A stretch of DNA of 33,132 nt from an uncultured Cryomorphaceae bacterium (lineage in GTDB: Bacteria; Bacteroidota; Bacteroidia; Flavobacteriales_D; Parvicellaceae). Shown here in pieces: positions 9,877 through 21,265 of the stretch (positions are counted from its first letter, which is position 1; each line of letters begins with the position of its first letter). Both the position numbers and the translations under genes were made by a program. The notes below the pieces were generated by a model. It saw only the letters and a list, made by a program, of their open reading frames with translations. It made no database searches and was not told the origin of the DNA. Where the stretch lies: positions 1 through 33,132 of the forward strand of contig CAMZLL010000053.1 of the NCBI GenBank assembly GCA_947311505.1, read 5' to 3'.

Positions 9877-9935
9877 TCTTATTCTGAACAGAATAGTATC
9901 CTTGGGTCATATTGTATTAACTAATATACTACTGT

Positions 9936-10139
9936 ATGAAAGTGGTTTTAAATAATGTGGAACAAGCAGTTCCTGAACGTCAATTGTTGGCTTCGTTTCT
10001 ATCCGATGCTGGTCTTTTATCTCAGCAAGGAATTGCGGTAGCTGTTAATCAGAACGTTATTGCAAAGTCGGTTTGGGAAGAGTATAGATTAAAAGAAAAT
10101 GATCAAATTATGATTATCACAGCAACTGCAGGTGGGTAA
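9936..10139 (+). CDS. thiS: Sulfur carrier protein ThiS
   Basis: 67 aa, ubiquitin-like with C-terminal diglycine ...IMIITATAGG, in a thiamin operon. Confidence 0.93.
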   Translation: MKVVLNNVEQAVPERQLLASFLSDAGLLSQQGIAVAVNQNVIAKSVWEEYRLKENDQIMIITATAGG

Positions 10140-12065
<1,926 letters not shown>

Positions 12066-12068
12066 ATA

Positions 12069-12680
12069 ATGTTGCAAATTGTAATCTCAAGTCCTTTAAG
12101 TGTTGACAATGAAGTTAATCGAATTGACAAGATGATAGCGTCAGATGATTTTGATTATTTTCATTTAAGAAAACCTTCATTTGAGTACAATCAAATGAAG
12201 GCATTTTTAGAATTATTGGATGAGCGATATTTGTATAAACTGATTATTCATTCTAATTATGGGTTGATTTCTGAATTTGATTTAGGAGGAATTAATATGA
12301 ATAAAAAAGCACTTGGAGAACTTGCCTATGCAGACGAAATTGACAAGTGCTTTATTCAACCTCTTGTTTTGAATGAAAGAAAAATAGAGATAAATAGAAT
12401 ACAACCCGAAATGGTAACCTATTCTGGACACACTATAGATGAGATTAATAACCTTGAATTTGATATAGAGTATGCATTTTTGAGTCCTATATATGATAGT
12501 ATATCAAAAGCGGGCTATAAATCTCGTTTTGAAGATTTTGAAACCCTTAAAACTGATTTGCAAAAATCAAATAATAAAATAATAGCCCTTGGGGGAGTTA
12601 CAAAAGAGAATGAAAAGGAATTGCAAGCAGTAGGTTTTCAAGGAATGGCAAGATTAGGAAATGTTTGGAGTGCGAAATGA
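12069..12680 (+). CDS. ThiE/TenI-superfamily protein, divergent copy (candidate thiazole tautomerase or ThiE-like)
   Basis: TIM-barrel ThiE/TenI pattern FHLRKPS, YSGHTIDEI, YAFLSPIYDSISKAGY, IIALGGVT; lies between thiC and thiD; stop overlaps the thiD start (ATGA). Confidence 0.8.
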   Translation: MLQIVISSPLSVDNEVNRIDKMIASDDFDYFHLRKPSFEYNQMKAFLELLDERYLYKLIIHSNYGLISEFDLGGINMNKKALGELAYADEIDKCFIQPLVLNERKIEINRIQPEMVTYSGHTIDEINNLEFDIEYAFLSPIYDSISKAGYKSRFEDFETLKTDLQKSNNKIIALGGVTKENEKELQAVGFQGMARLGNVWSAK

Positions 12681-13426
12681 ATAAAAAATCAAAAATATTA
12701 ACCCTAGCAGGATTTGACCCTAGCGGAGGAGCAGGTGTGTTGGCGGATGTGAAAACATTTGAGCAGCACAGATGTGTGAGTATGTCAGTGATTACCGCCA
12801 ATACTATTCAGACGGAAGATGTGTTTGAATCTGTAAATTGGATTGACAAGGATTTAATAAGTAACCAGTTAAACTTTTTAATGAAGCGATACTCTTTTGA
12901 TTTCGTAAAAATAGGATTAATACAAGATTTAGAACTTTTGAATGAGTTACTTGATGAAATTAAGTCAATAAACCATAAAACTAGAGCTATTTGGGATCCG
13001 ATTTTATCAGCCTCTTCAGGTTTTGATTTTCATAAAGATTTAAAGTTGCTCCATAGTGTCTTAGAAAAAGTTTATCTGATTACACCAAATTGGAATGAAA
13101 TAAAAACACTATCAAATAGTGAGAATGCTCTCAAAGGAGCAAAAGACTTATCAAGATTTACAAAGGTTTTACTAAAGGGAGGTCATAATGAAGATAAATT
13201 AGGAAAGGATTATTTGTTTGAAAACGATGAAGTTACCTCTTTTAATCCTCGGAAAATTGCGAAATCAATTTATCCTAAACATGGAAGTGGTTGTGTGTTT
13301 TCATCAGCAATAGCTTCTAATCTAAACAATGGTTATCCACTTCAAAAAAGCATTTTAAGATCAAAAAGATACATCGAACATTTCTTGGCATCTGATAAAG
13401 GTTTACTAGGGAGGCACAAAATATGA
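12677..13426 (+). CDS. thiD: Hydroxymethylpyrimidine/phosphomethylpyrimidine kinase ThiD
   Basis: ILTLAGFDPSGGAGVLADVKTFEQ...SVITANTIQ; VKIGLIQD; DPILSASSG; LITPNWNE; VLLKGGH; GSGCVFSSAIA. Start at 12677 (ATGA overlap) preferred over the TTG at 12665. Confidence 0.92.
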   Translation: MNKKSKILTLAGFDPSGGAGVLADVKTFEQHRCVSMSVITANTIQTEDVFESVNWIDKDLISNQLNFLMKRYSFDFVKIGLIQDLELLNELLDEIKSINHKTRAIWDPILSASSGFDFHKDLKLLHSVLEKVYLITPNWNEIKTLSNSENALKGAKDLSRFTKVLLKGGHNEDKLGKDYLFENDEVTSFNPRKIAKSIYPKHGSGCVFSSAIASNLNNGYPLQKSILRSKRYIEHFLASDKGLLGRHKI

Positions 13427-14037
13427 AATCAATTTCCAACATACAATATATAACACAAGCAACTTCAGAAAATTTAATTATTGAAGAAGTAACCGCTACG
13501 TTGGATGCTGGTGTAGATTGGATTCAATTGCGAATTAAAAATGAACATTTAGATTTCATAAAAGTTGCAAGATCCATCAAGATTCTTACCGATGAATATG
13601 ACGCAACTTTGATTTTGAATGATAAAGTAACGATCGTTAATCAGGTTGATGCCGATGGTGTACATATTGGCAAAAATGATATGTCAATAACCAAAGCTCG
13701 GGAACTATTGGGAGAAGATAAAATAATTGGAGGTACAGCAAATACATTAACCGATGCTTTGGAAATTGAAAAACTGGGAGCGAATTATATTGGGTTGGGT
13801 CCTTATCAATACACAACGACTAAGAAGCTGTTAAGTCCTGTTTTGGGAATAAAAGGCTATCAAGAAATTTGCCCTAAGATTCATATTTCTATAGTTGCTA
13901 TTGGGGGATTGGAGCTTGACGATGTTAGGGAGCTGAAAAATAAAACAACAATTTTTGGAATAGCACTATCAGGATTAATATATAGGTCTGACAACAAAGC
14001 TAAATTGGTAAAAGAATTAAAAGAAATAATACAATGA
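13423..14037 (+). CDS. thiE: Thiamine phosphate synthase ThiE
   Basis: [69 protein letters not shown]. Confidence 0.92.
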   Translation: MKSISNIQYITQATSENLIIEEVTATLDAGVDWIQLRIKNEHLDFIKVARSIKILTDEYDATLILNDKVTIVNQVDADGVHIGKNDMSITKARELLGEDKIIGGTANTLTDALEIEKLGANYIGLGPYQYTTTKKLLSPVLGIKGYQEICPKIHISIVAIGGLELDDVRELKNKTTIFGIALSGLIYRSDNKAKLVKELKEIIQ

Positions 14038-14801
14038 ACGAATTAATAATTGGAGGTAAAAAATTCTCATCAAGATTATTTACAGGTACTGGAAAGTTTA
14101 AGTCTTCCGTAGAGATGGAGCAAGCTTTGTTGGCGTCAGGGTCTGAGCTAGTAACTATGGCTCTGAAACGAGTAGATGTGAAAAATGAGAAGGACAACAT
14201 CCTTACGCATTTGAATCATTCGCAGTTTAATCTATTGCCAAATACATCGGGGGTGCGAACAGCTAAAGAAGCGGTATTCGCTGCCGAATTAGCTCGAGAA
14301 GCATTGGAGACAAATTTCATTAAATTAGAAATTCATCCTGATCCAAAGTATTTAATGCCCGACCCTATAGAAACATTGATAGCTACCGAAGAGTTAGTCA
14401 AAAAAGGCTTTATAGTAATGCCTTATATACATGCAGATCCTGTTTTGTGCAAGCGATTAGAAGATGTGGGTACGCATGCCGTTATGCCTTTGGGGTCACC
14501 TATTGGGAGTAATAAAGGGGTGCGAACTTCTGACTTTTTAGAAATTATCATTGATCAAGCTACAGTGCCTGTGGTTGTGGATGCAGGAATTGGAGCTCCT
14601 TCTCATGCTGCTTTTGCTATGGAGTTGGGTGCTGATGCCGTTTTAGTAAATACCGCAATAGCTGTTTCTGAACATCCTACACAAATGGCTATTGCATTCA
14701 AGCTAGCTGTGGAGGCTGGTCGTATGGCGTATGAAGCAAAACTAGGACGTGTGTCTCACACAGCAAAAGCTAGCAGTCCATTAACCGATTTTTTAGGATA
14801 G
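14034..14801 (+). CDS. thiG: Thiazole synthase ThiG
   Basis: [100 protein letters not shown]. Confidence 0.97.
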   Translation: MNELIIGGKKFSSRLFTGTGKFKSSVEMEQALLASGSELVTMALKRVDVKNEKDNILTHLNHSQFNLLPNTSGVRTAKEAVFAAELAREALETNFIKLEIHPDPKYLMPDPIETLIATEELVKKGFIVMPYIHADPVLCKRLEDVGTHAVMPLGSPIGSNKGVRTSDFLEIIIDQATVPVVVDAGIGAPSHAAFAMELGADAVLVNTAIAVSEHPTQMAIAFKLAVEAGRMAYEAKLGRVSHTAKASSPLTDFLG

Positions 14802-14804
14802 AAC

Positions 14805-15914
14805 ATGAGCTTTAAAACCATAGCAGATAATATAGGCTGGCAACAAACCCAAGAGTCTATTTATTCTAAAACAGAAGTAGATGTTAAAAATGCACTTGTA
14901 AGTTCTAAAGCAACCTTAGAAGATTTTAAAGCTTTGATTTCTCCAGCAGCCGAGCCTTTTTTAGAGGAAATGGCACAGAAAAGTCAAAAACTGACCTTGG
15001 AACGATTTGGAAAAACCATCCAGTTTTATGTGCCCATGTATCTGAGCAATGAATGTCAGAATATCTGTACCTATTGTGGTTTTAGTTTGGATGTAAAGCT
15101 TGACAGAAAAACATTGTCAGATCAAGAAATTTTAGAAGAGGTTAAGGTTATTAAATCGTACGGATATGACCATATATTGCTAGTAACAGGAGAGGCAAAT
15201 AAAACGGTAGGAGTAGCGTATATCAAAAACGCAATAGAATTAATCAAACCGTACTTTTCTCATATAGCTATAGAGGTTCAGCCATTAGACAAAGAAGAAT
15301 ATGAAGAACTAATATCCGTTGGGTTAAATACGGTGTTGGTATATCAAGAAACATATAATCGAGAAAACTATAAAAAACACCATCCAAAAGGAAAGAAATC
15401 AAACTACGATTTCCGTATCGAAACACACGATAGGTTAGGGGAGGCTGGCATTCACAAAATGGGAGTGGGCGTTCTCATAGGGTTGGAAGATTGGAGAACA
15501 GATTCCTTTTTTGCTGCATCACATCTAGATTACCTAGAACGAAAATATTGGAAAACCAACTACACTGTTTCGTTTCCTAGGCTCAGACCTTGTGCGGGTG
15601 GGGTTGAGTTAAAATCCGTCATGACAGACAGACAATTGGTGCAGTTGATTTGCGCTTATCGTATTTTCAATCAAGAAGTAGAGCTGTCTATGTCCACACG
15701 AGAGTCCGATACGTTTAGAAATAATATTATAAAACTAGGAATTACATCTATATCGGCAGATTCTAAAACAGACCCTGGAGGATATGCCAATCCAAATGCA
15801 AACTTAGAACAGTTTGAAATTCATGATAAAAGAACAACCTCAGATTTTGTAAAAAAAGTAATAGAACAAGGGTATGAACCCGTTTTTAAAGGTTGGGATT
15901 CTGGTTTGCAGTAG
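14805..15914 (+). CDS. thiH: 2-iminoacetate synthase ThiH (radical SAM)
   Basis: Radical SAM motif CQNICTYCGF; FYVPMYLSNEC; LVTGEANK; VYQETYNRENYKKHHPKGKKSNYDFRIETHDR; SFPRLRPCAGG. Confidence 0.96.
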   Translation: MSFKTIADNIGWQQTQESIYSKTEVDVKNALVSSKATLEDFKALISPAAEPFLEEMAQKSQKLTLERFGKTIQFYVPMYLSNECQNICTYCGFSLDVKLDRKTLSDQEILEEVKVIKSYGYDHILLVTGEANKTVGVAYIKNAIELIKPYFSHIAIEVQPLDKEEYEELISVGLNTVLVYQETYNRENYKKHHPKGKKSNYDFRIETHDRLGEAGIHKMGVGVLIGLEDWRTDSFFAASHLDYLERKYWKTNYTVSFPRLRPCAGGVELKSVMTDRQLVQLICAYRIFNQEVELSMSTRESDTFRNNIIKLGITSISADSKTDPGGYANPNANLEQFEIHDKRTTSDFVKKVIEQGYEPVFKGWDSGLQ

Positions 15915-15972
15915 TTTTTATGCACGAGTAGTTAATTCACTTGTTTTTAGTTGGTTGTGTTATTCTTGTCTT

Positions 15973-16023
15973 TATTTATCCTTGTAAATTTAAATTCCTA
16001 TTTTAAATTTACAAGGATAAATA
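15973..16023. repeat. Perfect 22-bp inverted repeat with 7-nt loop
   Basis: 15973-15994 TATTTATCCTTGTAAATTTAAA, loop TTCCTAT, 16002-16023 TTTAAATTTACAAGGATAAATA. Confidence 0.95.
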
Positions 16024-16046
16024 TCGTTTTTTTAAATTGATTGTGT

Positions 16047-16054
16047 TACATTTG
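16047..16054 (+). promoter_or_regulatory. Candidate -7 box TACATTTG of the DUF4143 ATPase gene
   Basis: TACATTTG ends 4 nt before the ATG at 16059; same box as the SRP RNA and thi promoters. No clear TTG -33 element. Confidence 0.5.
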
Positions 16055-16058
16055 TGGT

Positions 16059-17225
16059 ATGATTAGTAGAGCTGTTACAGAAGATTTATTAGAGTATTTG
16101 GATTATTTTCCGGTCATAGGATTGGTAGGTCCTCGACAAGTTGGAAAAACAACATTAGCAAAACAGCTAGCATCAGAAATCGAAGGCAAAGAAACCATTT
16201 ACATAGATTTAGAAAATCCAAAAGACGCTTCAAAACTGAACGATCCCGTTTTGTTTTTTGAAAACAATGAACATAAATGTGTCATTTTGGATGAAATTCA
16301 AAGAATGCCCAAATTGTTTCCAATTCTTCGATCGATGATTGATGCCAATAGAGTTCCGGCTAGGTTTATACTGCTAGGTTCTGCATCTCCCGAGCTCATT
16401 AGAGACTCTTCAGAGTCATTAGCCGGAAGAATTATCTATAAAGAACTCACACCCTTTAATCTTTTAGAGATACAAGAAATAGCGTCAGTCGATTATCATT
16501 GGTTTTCGGGAGGTTATCCAGATGCGTTTAGATTAAAGAGAGATAAGTTAAGGAGAGTTTGGATGTCCAATTTTGTAAAGACCTATGTAGAACGAGATTT
16601 ACCCATGCTAGGGCTAGATACAGATCGGTTGATTATTCGAAAACTATGGATAATGCTTGCACACATGCATGGCAATGTTGTTAATTATTCAAATATTTCA
16701 AAATCTTTAGAGTTAACGTCTCCTACTATAAAAAGGTATATGTCATTTTTAGAAGACGCATTTCTAATCCGAATTTTACAGCCCTACGCTACCAATGTAA
16801 AAAAACGTTTAGTAAAATCTCCTAAGGTTTATATTCGAGATTCTGGTATGTTGCATCATTTGCTAAGCATACCCACCCGAGACGATTTATCAGCAAACCC
16901 TATACTTGGTAGCTCTTGGGAAGGCTATGTTATTGAGCAAATAGCCCAAGTATTACCAGAAGAAATTTCGGTGTTTTATTACAGAACGCAAGCAGGAGCT
17001 GAGTGCAATTTGGTGCTTGTAAAAGGAAAGACAGTAGTAGCAAGTGTGGAAGTAAAATATACATCTACTCCAAAAACTACAAAAGGATTACTTCAATCTT
17101 TTGAGGATTTAGATGCAGCTCAAAACTTTATTATCACCCCCAATACTGATGATTATTTATTGACCAAAGCCATAAGAGTTTGCAACATCAACGATTTTCT
17201 TAACAAGTACGTATCATTACTTTAG
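16059..17225 (+). CDS. ATP-binding protein, AAA ATPase with C-terminal DUF4143
   Basis: Walker A GPRQVGKTT, Walker B-like CVILDEIQRMP, LLGSASPELI, SLAGRI, C-terminal YYRTQAGAECNLVLVKG...VEVKYTS nuclease-like fold. ATG at 16059 preferred over the upstream start at 16041. Confidence 0.88.
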   Translation: MISRAVTEDLLEYLDYFPVIGLVGPRQVGKTTLAKQLASEIEGKETIYIDLENPKDASKLNDPVLFFENNEHKCVILDEIQRMPKLFPILRSMIDANRVPARFILLGSASPELIRDSSESLAGRIIYKELTPFNLLEIQEIASVDYHWFSGGYPDAFRLKRDKLRRVWMSNFVKTYVERDLPMLGLDTDRLIIRKLWIMLAHMHGNVVNYSNISKSLELTSPTIKRYMSFLEDAFLIRILQPYATNVKKRLVKSPKVYIRDSGMLHHLLSIPTRDDLSANPILGSSWEGYVIEQIAQVLPEEISVFYYRTQAGAECNLVLVKGKTVVASVEVKYTSTPKTTKGLLQSFEDLDAAQNFIITPNTDDYLLTKAIRVCNINDFLNKYVSLL

Positions 17226-17993
17226 TTCTTTTGGTATCTCACAAACCGGAATCGCCTCCATTTTATGTCTATTGGCTCTATTTCTAGATAAGTAAATCTT
17301 CATAACCTCCGCTTGTCGCTCCGTTAATTCTGCATCAGATTCAAGCTCAATGTATCGCATTGCCCATTCCAGCTCTGGATAGGTAGCGCCAATTTGATCC
17401 TCATCACTTCGGTCATCGTCCCAAAGACCGTCCGTAGGTTTGGCTTTTTGAATAGAATTGACAATTCCCAATTCCTTAGCAATCTCAAAAACTTCCGTTT
17501 TCATCAAATCTGCAATAGGAGAGAGATCCACACCTCCATCACCGTACTTCGTAAAGAAGCCAACTCCAAAATCTTCCACTTTATTTCCAGTTCCTGCCAC
17601 CAAGTAACCCGCATTTCCTGCAAAAGCATAAAGTGTTGCCATTCTCAATCGAGCTCTCAAGTTAGCCATCGTCAGATGATCTTGAATATTTTTTGGTAAA
17701 TCCTTAGCCAATTGCTCAAAACCATTCGTTAAGTCAATCGTTTGCCCATTTGTTTTTGGAAAACGAGATTGCAACCAAGCGATGTGCTCATTACTCCTAT
17801 CAAACTGTGATGGAGGTTGTAGTATGGGCATATTCAAAACAATTAAATTTTTGCCCGTCATGGCACACAGTGTTGAGGTTACCGCACTATCTATTCCGCC
17901 CGATACTCCTACTACAAATCCCTCTATATTCGCAGTATTTGCGTATGCAGTGAGCCAATTTACAATATGATTAACCACTTCTTTTGTCTTCAT
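17217..17993 (-). CDS. nadE: NAD+ synthase NadE (ammonia-dependent type)
   Basis: GFVVGVSGGIDSAVTSTLCAM (PP-loop), VAGTGNKVEDFGVGFFTKYGDGGVDLSPIADLMKTEV, KAKPTDGLWDDDRSDEDQIG. Start at 17993 preferred over 18035. Confidence 0.94.
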   Translation of the reverse strand: MKTKEVVNHIVNWLTAYANTANIEGFVVGVSGGIDSAVTSTLCAMTGKNLIVLNMPILQPPSQFDRSNEHIAWLQSRFPKTNGQTIDLTNGFEQLAKDLPKNIQDHLTMANLRARLRMATLYAFAGNAGYLVAGTGNKVEDFGVGFFTKYGDGGVDLSPIADLMKTEVFEIAKELGIVNSIQKAKPTDGLWDDDRSDEDQIGATYPELEWAMRYIELESDAELTERQAEVMKIYLSRNRANRHKMEAIPVCEIPKELK

Positions 17994-18125
17994 AATTGGG
18001 TGTGAATTTATTATATATATTATAAAAGTAATCATTTGATTGATTAAATACGGTTAGTTATACCGTTTATTTTGGATAGGCAGAAGTGTTCTGTTTTTTA
18101 TTTTAAAAATACTTGACTTTTTTTA

Positions 18126-18154
18126 TTGTAATTCAAAATGTAATGTTACATTTG
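18126..18154 (+). promoter_or_regulatory. Promoter of the SRP RNA gene
   Basis: TTG at 18126-18128, 18-nt spacer, TACATTTG at 18147-18154. Confidence 0.7.
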
Positions 18155-18158
18155 CAGC

Positions 18159-18252
18159 GGCAAGTCTCATACGACCAGCTCCTTTCGAATCCCCCAGGAC
18201 GGGAACGTAGCAAGGGTAGTAAGTTGTAGCGGTGCGATATGAGTAGCTTGCC
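18159..18252 (+). ncRNA. ffs: Bacterial signal recognition particle RNA (4.5S, small SRP RNA)
   Basis: GGCAAG...CTTGCC closing stem; conserved SRP core AGCTCCTTTCGAATCCCCCAGGACGGGAACGTAGCAAGGGTAG; followed by a TTTTTT tract. Confidence 0.92.
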
Positions 18253-18288
18253 ATTTTTTGTGCCCTAAACTTTTTTACTTATTTTTCT

Positions 18289-18317
18289 TTGTTCCTAGCT
18301 AGGTTATTCTATTTTTG
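18289..18317 (+). promoter_or_regulatory. Candidate promoter of the M1 aminopeptidase gene
   Basis: TTG at 18289-18291, 18-nt spacer, TATTTTTG at 18310-18317. Confidence 0.5.
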
Positions 18318-18348
18318 TATTTGTAACCAATAATTCAAACCTACACAT

Positions 18349-20271
18349 ATGAAATTATATACTATTATTATAATAGCTTTATCTTTATTACTCTTTTCTT
18401 GTTCTGACGTTGTTAGCACTGATGAATCCATTTCTGTAGAACAAAATTTAAATACAGATAGTTTAGCAATTGAAAATAAAGAAATTCAAAATATGGAATT
18501 GATTGACGAAAGAGACGACCATACATTGTCAAATTATGATGAGGTAAGTTCTCGCCACCTGCATTTAGATATAGAAGTAAAGTTTGATACAAAAACCATT
18601 GTCGGGTCAGTAACCCATACCATAGAAAATCTAACGGGATCAGATCACGTTATTTTTGATACCAAGGCATTAAATATTTCAAAAGTTGAATTAAACGATG
18701 GCAAAGAAGCTCAGTTTAAAATGGGAGAAGTAGATGAATTGTTGGGAACTCCTTTGGTTGTAAGCATTGATGAGAACACTACCAAAGTAACCATCTACTA
18801 TGAAACAACAGAGAAAACCGAAGCATTAGATTGGTTGATTCCATCGCAAACTGCTGGCAAGGAGCAACCATTTATGTACACACAAGGGCAGTCTATTTTT
18901 ACACGTAGCTGGATTCCATTGCAAGGAACTGTAGCATTAAGAATTACATATTCTGCAAAAGTAAAAGTCCCAAAAAATTTGATGGCAGTAATGTCTGCGT
19001 CTAATCCAGTTCATAAAAATGATGAAGGAATTTATGAATTCAATATGCCGCAGCCCATACCTTGTTACTTACTTGCCTTGGCAGTAGGAGATTTGGAGTT
19101 TGCCCCAATAGATCAGCGTACGGGTGTATATACCGAACCCTCTATGCTAGCTTCTTGTGTCTATGAGCTTGGAGATATGGGAACAATGGTAAACGAAGCT
19201 GAAAAACTATACGGAGCCTATCAGTGGGAGCGTTTTGATGTGATTGTATTGCCGCCTAGTTTTCCTTTTGGAGGGATGGAGAATCCGCGCCTGACATTTG
19301 CTACACCTACGATTATAGCTGGTGATAGAAGTTTAGTTTCATTGATAGCACATGAGCTTGCACATTCATGGAGTGGCAATTTAGTTACCAATTCTTCTTG
19401 GAATGACTTCTGGTTGAATGAAGGTTTTACAGTTTATTTTGAGCGTAGAATCATGGAAGCTATCTATGGTAAGGACTATACAGATATGTTGGCATTGCTA
19501 GGATATCAAGATTTATTAGAGACCTTAGAGACGGCTACACCAGATATGCAACGCTTAAAATTGCAGCTAAAATCACAGCATCCAGATGATGGAATGACAG
19601 ATATAGCTTATGAAAAAGGGTATTTCTTTTTGAGATTATTAGAAGAGCAAGTGGGTAGAGATAATTTTGATGCTTTCTTGATGGAGTATTTTGATTCTCA
19701 TAAGTTTCAAACTATTACTACAGAGAAGTTTTTGGTATATCTAAATGAAAAACTGATAGTACCTAGAAACATTGATTTAAATATTGAGGAATGGGTTTAT
19801 GAACCTGGTTTACCTGAGAATTGTCCAAAAGTGGTATCTAAAAACTTCAATGCTGTAGATGCAAATATGGTACAATTCTATGAGACAAACGATATTTCTA
19901 AATTGATAGATACAGATAAATGGAGTACACACGAATGGCTTCATTTTATAAGAAATCTAAAAGCAGAAACGACCGTTGAACAAATGACAATGCTTGATGA
20001 TGCTTTTCATTTTACACAATCAGGAAATAGCGAGATTGCTGCTATATGGTTTCAAAGAAGTATCAATATAGGATATGATAAAATTGATAAAGAATTGAAA
20101 GCATTCTTGATGAAAATAGGAAGACGTAAGTTTTTGATGCCTTTATATACTGCTCTGGCAGCAACTCCAGAAGGTAAAGAGAAAGCAATAGCAATATTCA
20201 AAGAAGCAAGACCTAATTATCATTATGTTTCTTACAACTCTATCAACCAATTATTGGGAGTTAATTTTTAG
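18349..20271 (+). CDS. M1 family metallopeptidase (leukotriene A4 hydrolase/aminopeptidase-like) lipoprotein
   Basis: Lipobox LLLFSCS; GGMENP exopeptidase motif; HELAHSWSGN...NEGFTVYFE zinc motif (HExxH-18-E). Confidence 0.95.
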   Translation: MKLYTIIIIALSLLLFSCSDVVSTDESISVEQNLNTDSLAIENKEIQNMELIDERDDHTLSNYDEVSSRHLHLDIEVKFDTKTIVGSVTHTIENLTGSDHVIFDTKALNISKVELNDGKEAQFKMGEVDELLGTPLVVSIDENTTKVTIYYETTEKTEALDWLIPSQTAGKEQPFMYTQGQSIFTRSWIPLQGTVALRITYSAKVKVPKNLMAVMSASNPVHKNDEGIYEFNMPQPIPCYLLALAVGDLEFAPIDQRTGVYTEPSMLASCVYELGDMGTMVNEAEKLYGAYQWERFDVIVLPPSFPFGGMENPRLTFATPTIIAGDRSLVSLIAHELAHSWSGNLVTNSSWNDFWLNEGFTVYFERRIMEAIYGKDYTDMLALLGYQDLLETLETATPDMQRLKLQLKSQHPDDGMTDIAYEKGYFFLRLLEEQVGRDNFDAFLMEYFDSHKFQTITTEKFLVYLNEKLIVPRNIDLNIEEWVYEPGLPENCPKVVSKNFNAVDANMVQFYETNDISKLIDTDKWSTHEWLHFIRNLKAETTVEQMTMLDDAFHFTQSGNSEIAAIWFQRSINIGYDKIDKELKAFLMKIGRRKFLMPLYTALAATPEGKEKAIAIFKEARPNYHYVSYNSINQLLGVNF

Positions 20272-20354
20272 AAAATTCTGAAACTCTATTTGATTAGTGT
20301 TATTTTAGATTTTAAATTAATACCAATGCTTGATATAGAAAGCCTATTGGTTTT

Positions 20355-21182
20355 CTAGTCTATTAAATGTATTTTTTTTGATTGAATTATTTTTCCTAAA
20401 AATAATTTTGCATTTTTATCAAATGCAGCTGGCGCATCTGTAGTGAAGTAGGTCGTATTTCCATTTTTACTGCATTTAACATCTATTTCTGGGTGTCTTT
20501 TTAAATAATCCTTGAGTGAAGCGGCTACAATTTCACCTTGGCTAAGAATAGTTATGTTTTCTGGTGTATGCTTTTTTATGAGGTCTATCAAAATAGGGTA
20601 GTGGGTGCACCCCAATATCAAAGTGTCTATTTGACTGTCTTTTTGCAAAATGTTATCAATATGATGTTTTACAAAGTAGGATCCTCCTTCATTATCAAAC
20701 TGATTGTTTTCAACGAGTGGTACCCATATTGGACAAGCCTCTTGCGTTATTTGTATTTGCGGGTGCAGTTTATTTATTTCTATGACATAAGAATTGGAGT
20801 TAACTGTTCCAGTAGTTCCTAAAATACCCACATGTTTTGAGGTGGTATGTGTTCCAACTATTTCAGCACTTGGTCGTATTACACCGAGCACACGTTTATT
20901 AGGAGCAAGCCTTGGAAGGTCATTTTGCTGTATGTTTCTTAGTGCTTTAGCAGAAGCGGTATTGCAAGCTAGGATAACCAATTCACACCCCATTTCAAAA
21001 AACGTTTTTACAGCTTGTAGCGTATATTCATATACTACATCAAATGAGCGTGTGCCATAGGGGGTTCGAGCATTGTCGCCAATATATATGTAGTCATACT
21101 CAGGTAGTTGATCTGTTAGTGATTTAAGAACCGTTAGTCCACCGTATCCAGAATCAAAAATGCCAATTGGTTTTTTACTCAT
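20355..21182 (-). CDS. murI: Glutamate racemase MurI
   Basis: IGIFDSGYGGLTVLKSL, YIGDNARTPYGTRS, LVILACNTASAKAL, GVIRPSAEIV, LILGCTHYPIL. Confidence 0.96.
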   Translation of the reverse strand: MSKKPIGIFDSGYGGLTVLKSLTDQLPEYDYIYIGDNARTPYGTRSFDVVYEYTLQAVKTFFEMGCELVILACNTASAKALRNIQQNDLPRLAPNKRVLGVIRPSAEIVGTHTTSKHVGILGTTGTVNSNSYVIEINKLHPQIQITQEACPIWVPLVENNQFDNEGGSYFVKHHIDNILQKDSQIDTLILGCTHYPILIDLIKKHTPENITILSQGEIVAASLKDYLKRHPEIDVKCSKNGNTTYFTTDAPAAFDKNAKLFLGKIIQSKKIHLID

Positions 21183-21212
21183 GGTGTAAAGGTAAATAAA
21201 AAAGCAGATAAT

Positions 21213-21244
21213 AAAAAAGACGTATTAATTAATACGTCTTTTTT
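21213..21244. terminator. Palindromic intrinsic terminator between skp and murI
   Basis: Perfect 32-bp palindrome AAAAAAGACGTATTAATTAATACGTCTTTTTT, A/T tracts on both sides. Confidence 0.75.
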
Positions 21245-21265
21245 TATAATGGGTTATTTAGTAGA

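Noticed and set aside
15973-16023. Inverted repeat as the end of an insertion sequence or MITE
   Set aside because: No transposase, no target-site duplication and no second repeat pair bounding the ATPase gene were seen, so a mobile-element label is not supported from this window alone.
20276-20360. ACCAAT...ATTGGT inverted repeat between the aminopeptidase gene and murI
   Set aside because: Only 6-7 bp arms with a long loop in A/T-rich DNA; too weak to call a terminator confidently.
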